A stretch of DNA of 64,000 nucleotides, taken from contig NZ_JAUOPD010000002.1 in assembly GCF_030546745.1 (NCBI RefSeq), positions 1-64,000 on the forward strand, written 5' to 3'. Made by a program: the position numbers and the translations under genes. The first letter of the stretch is position 1. Each line of letters opens with the position of its first letter. The stretch is from Thalassotalea sp. 1_MG-2023 (lineage in GTDB: Bacteria > Pseudomonadota > Gammaproteobacteria > Enterobacterales > Alteromonadaceae). The notes below the pieces were generated by a model. It was given only the letters and a program-made list of their open reading frames with translations, had not been told where the DNA came from and searched no databases. This document shows, piece by piece, positions 63,360-64,000 of the stretch.

Positions 63360-64000
63360 CTATTCGTTTTCTTTTCTTTGTTTGTAGTTATCACCGATAT
63401 CAAGTGAAAATAATTGATCCTCAAGCACGAGATTAAATTCTACGTCGGCTTCCATTTGAAATGCCGTTTCATTGTTTTCACCAGCAGTACTAACAATGAT
63501 TTTTATCGGAAGTTGGGTGCTTGGATCAATCCATAACGTCACTTGCGTGCCTGATTCCTTGAAGGTAAGACCCGTTGCCGTTTTGTTATTAATGACCTGT
63601 TCACCGAGTTGTGTAACATCACCTTTGTATTGCTTTATTGCAGTAAACCAATACAAGGGATCGTCCTTAGGGGAATCTTCAGCTTGCTTTGGATCAAAAT
63701 TGAATGGCGTCGCAAATTTAGGCCCTGGAAAAAATATTACTCCCTGGCCCTTCTTAGTATTGATAACATTGATTGAACTAGCATTCTCTCCACCTTCGGT
63801 CAGTGGAATAGTTTCAACACGTATCAATCCCGGCTCTTGATAGTACACCTTAAGTCGAGAAAATACTGAGTCAAAAGCTTTCATTTCGGAAACAAAACGC
63901 ATGCTAGTGATTTTCTCTAATTGTTGAACAACAGAAGCAAAAGCGACCCGTGGTGGTCCATTTAATAATAATAACGTGATCACGCCTAGTGTTAACGTTG
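63360..64000 (-). CDS. LolA-like domain protein with membrane anchor (partial, 5' end outside window)
   Basis: The reading frame is open to the window edge, so the start is not visible. Reading from the edge, the sequence TLTLGVITLLLLNGPPRVAF looks like a membrane helix followed by a PPRVAFA boundary. A LolA/RseB-like half-barrel comes next (VQQLEKITSMRFVSEM, LKVYYQEPGLIRVETIP, VTLWIDPSTQLPIKI), ending NYKQRKENE. Such helix-plus-sorting-domain ends are seen in transmembrane regulators encoded beside sigma factors. That reading is inference; a plain LolA-like periplasmic protein remains possible. Confidence 0.65.
   Translation of the reverse strand, partial: TLTLGVITLLLLNGPPRVAFASVVQQLEKITSMRFVSEMKAFDSVFSRLKVYYQEPGLIRVETIPLTEGGENASSINVINTKKGQGVIFFPGPKFATPFNFDPKQAEDSPKDDPLYWFTAIKQYKGDVTQLGEQVINNKTATGLTFKESGTQVTLWIDPSTQLPIKIIVSTAGENNETAFQMEADVEFNLVLEDQLFSLDIGDNYKQRKENE

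Overview
The window reads as chromosomal DNA of a marine gammaproteobacterium, most likely Alteromonadales and close to Thalassotalea/Colwellia. The base composition is AT-rich. The ribosomal protein, Hsp33/Hsp15, type II secretion, nudE-cysQ and slyX-fkpA neighbourhoods are all of gammaproteobacterial type. No prophage, insertion sequence, CRISPR array or tRNA gene was seen. The genus is an inference; it rests on no database search.

Layout. 1-815: end of an rRNA operon, with an intact 5S gene followed by three degenerating tandem copies of the 5S tail/terminator unit. 857-6120: rluF, a secreted SUMF1-type protein, a PaiB-like protein and a two-gene version of the fused MFS/spermidine-synthase family. 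6246-14040: an accessory minus-strand cluster. It contains a CadC-like sensor regulator and what looks like an unannotated class II microcin (colicin V type) system: HlyD adaptor, two small membrane proteins, a C39-peptidase ABC exporter, two very short genes with 15-residue double-glycine leaders, and a small four-helix membrane protein that could give immunity. 14284-16374: a second-type EF-G. 16840-18389: a decayed ECF sigma/anti-sigma/secreted-protein operon in three broken pieces.

18543-32846: the complete S10, spc and alpha ribosomal protein operons in standard order, including rpmD and rpmJ, with leader signals. S10 and spc are separated by a terminator and an unusually long spacer. 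32925-34647: prkB, a yhfA-like OsmC protein and a small DUF3802-like protein. 35073-38087: a large TonB-dependent receptor. 38197-39470: hslR-hslO. 39646-51010: a complete gspCDEFGHIJKLMN type II secretion operon with overlapping genes. 51014-53744: yrfG, nudE, cysQ and a YceI protein. 53806-60554: yheU, an orphan short flagellin-like gene, a 42-residue membrane peptide, a Sel1 protein, yheS, yheV, slyX, a WD40 lipoprotein and an FkpA/Mip-like lipoprotein. 60655-64000: rsd, an S1/P1-type nuclease, an L-2-hydroxyglutarate-oxidase-like gene and a partial LolA-like protein running off the edge.

How the genes work together. Most of the window is growth machinery: translation, protein export and protein folding. 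The microcin-like cluster is the main candidate for something undescribed. Its exporter and adaptor look complete, and both short precursors carry Gly-Gly at residues 14-15. Starts were chosen by ribosome-binding sites and family alignment from memory, and several differ from the longest possible reading frame.
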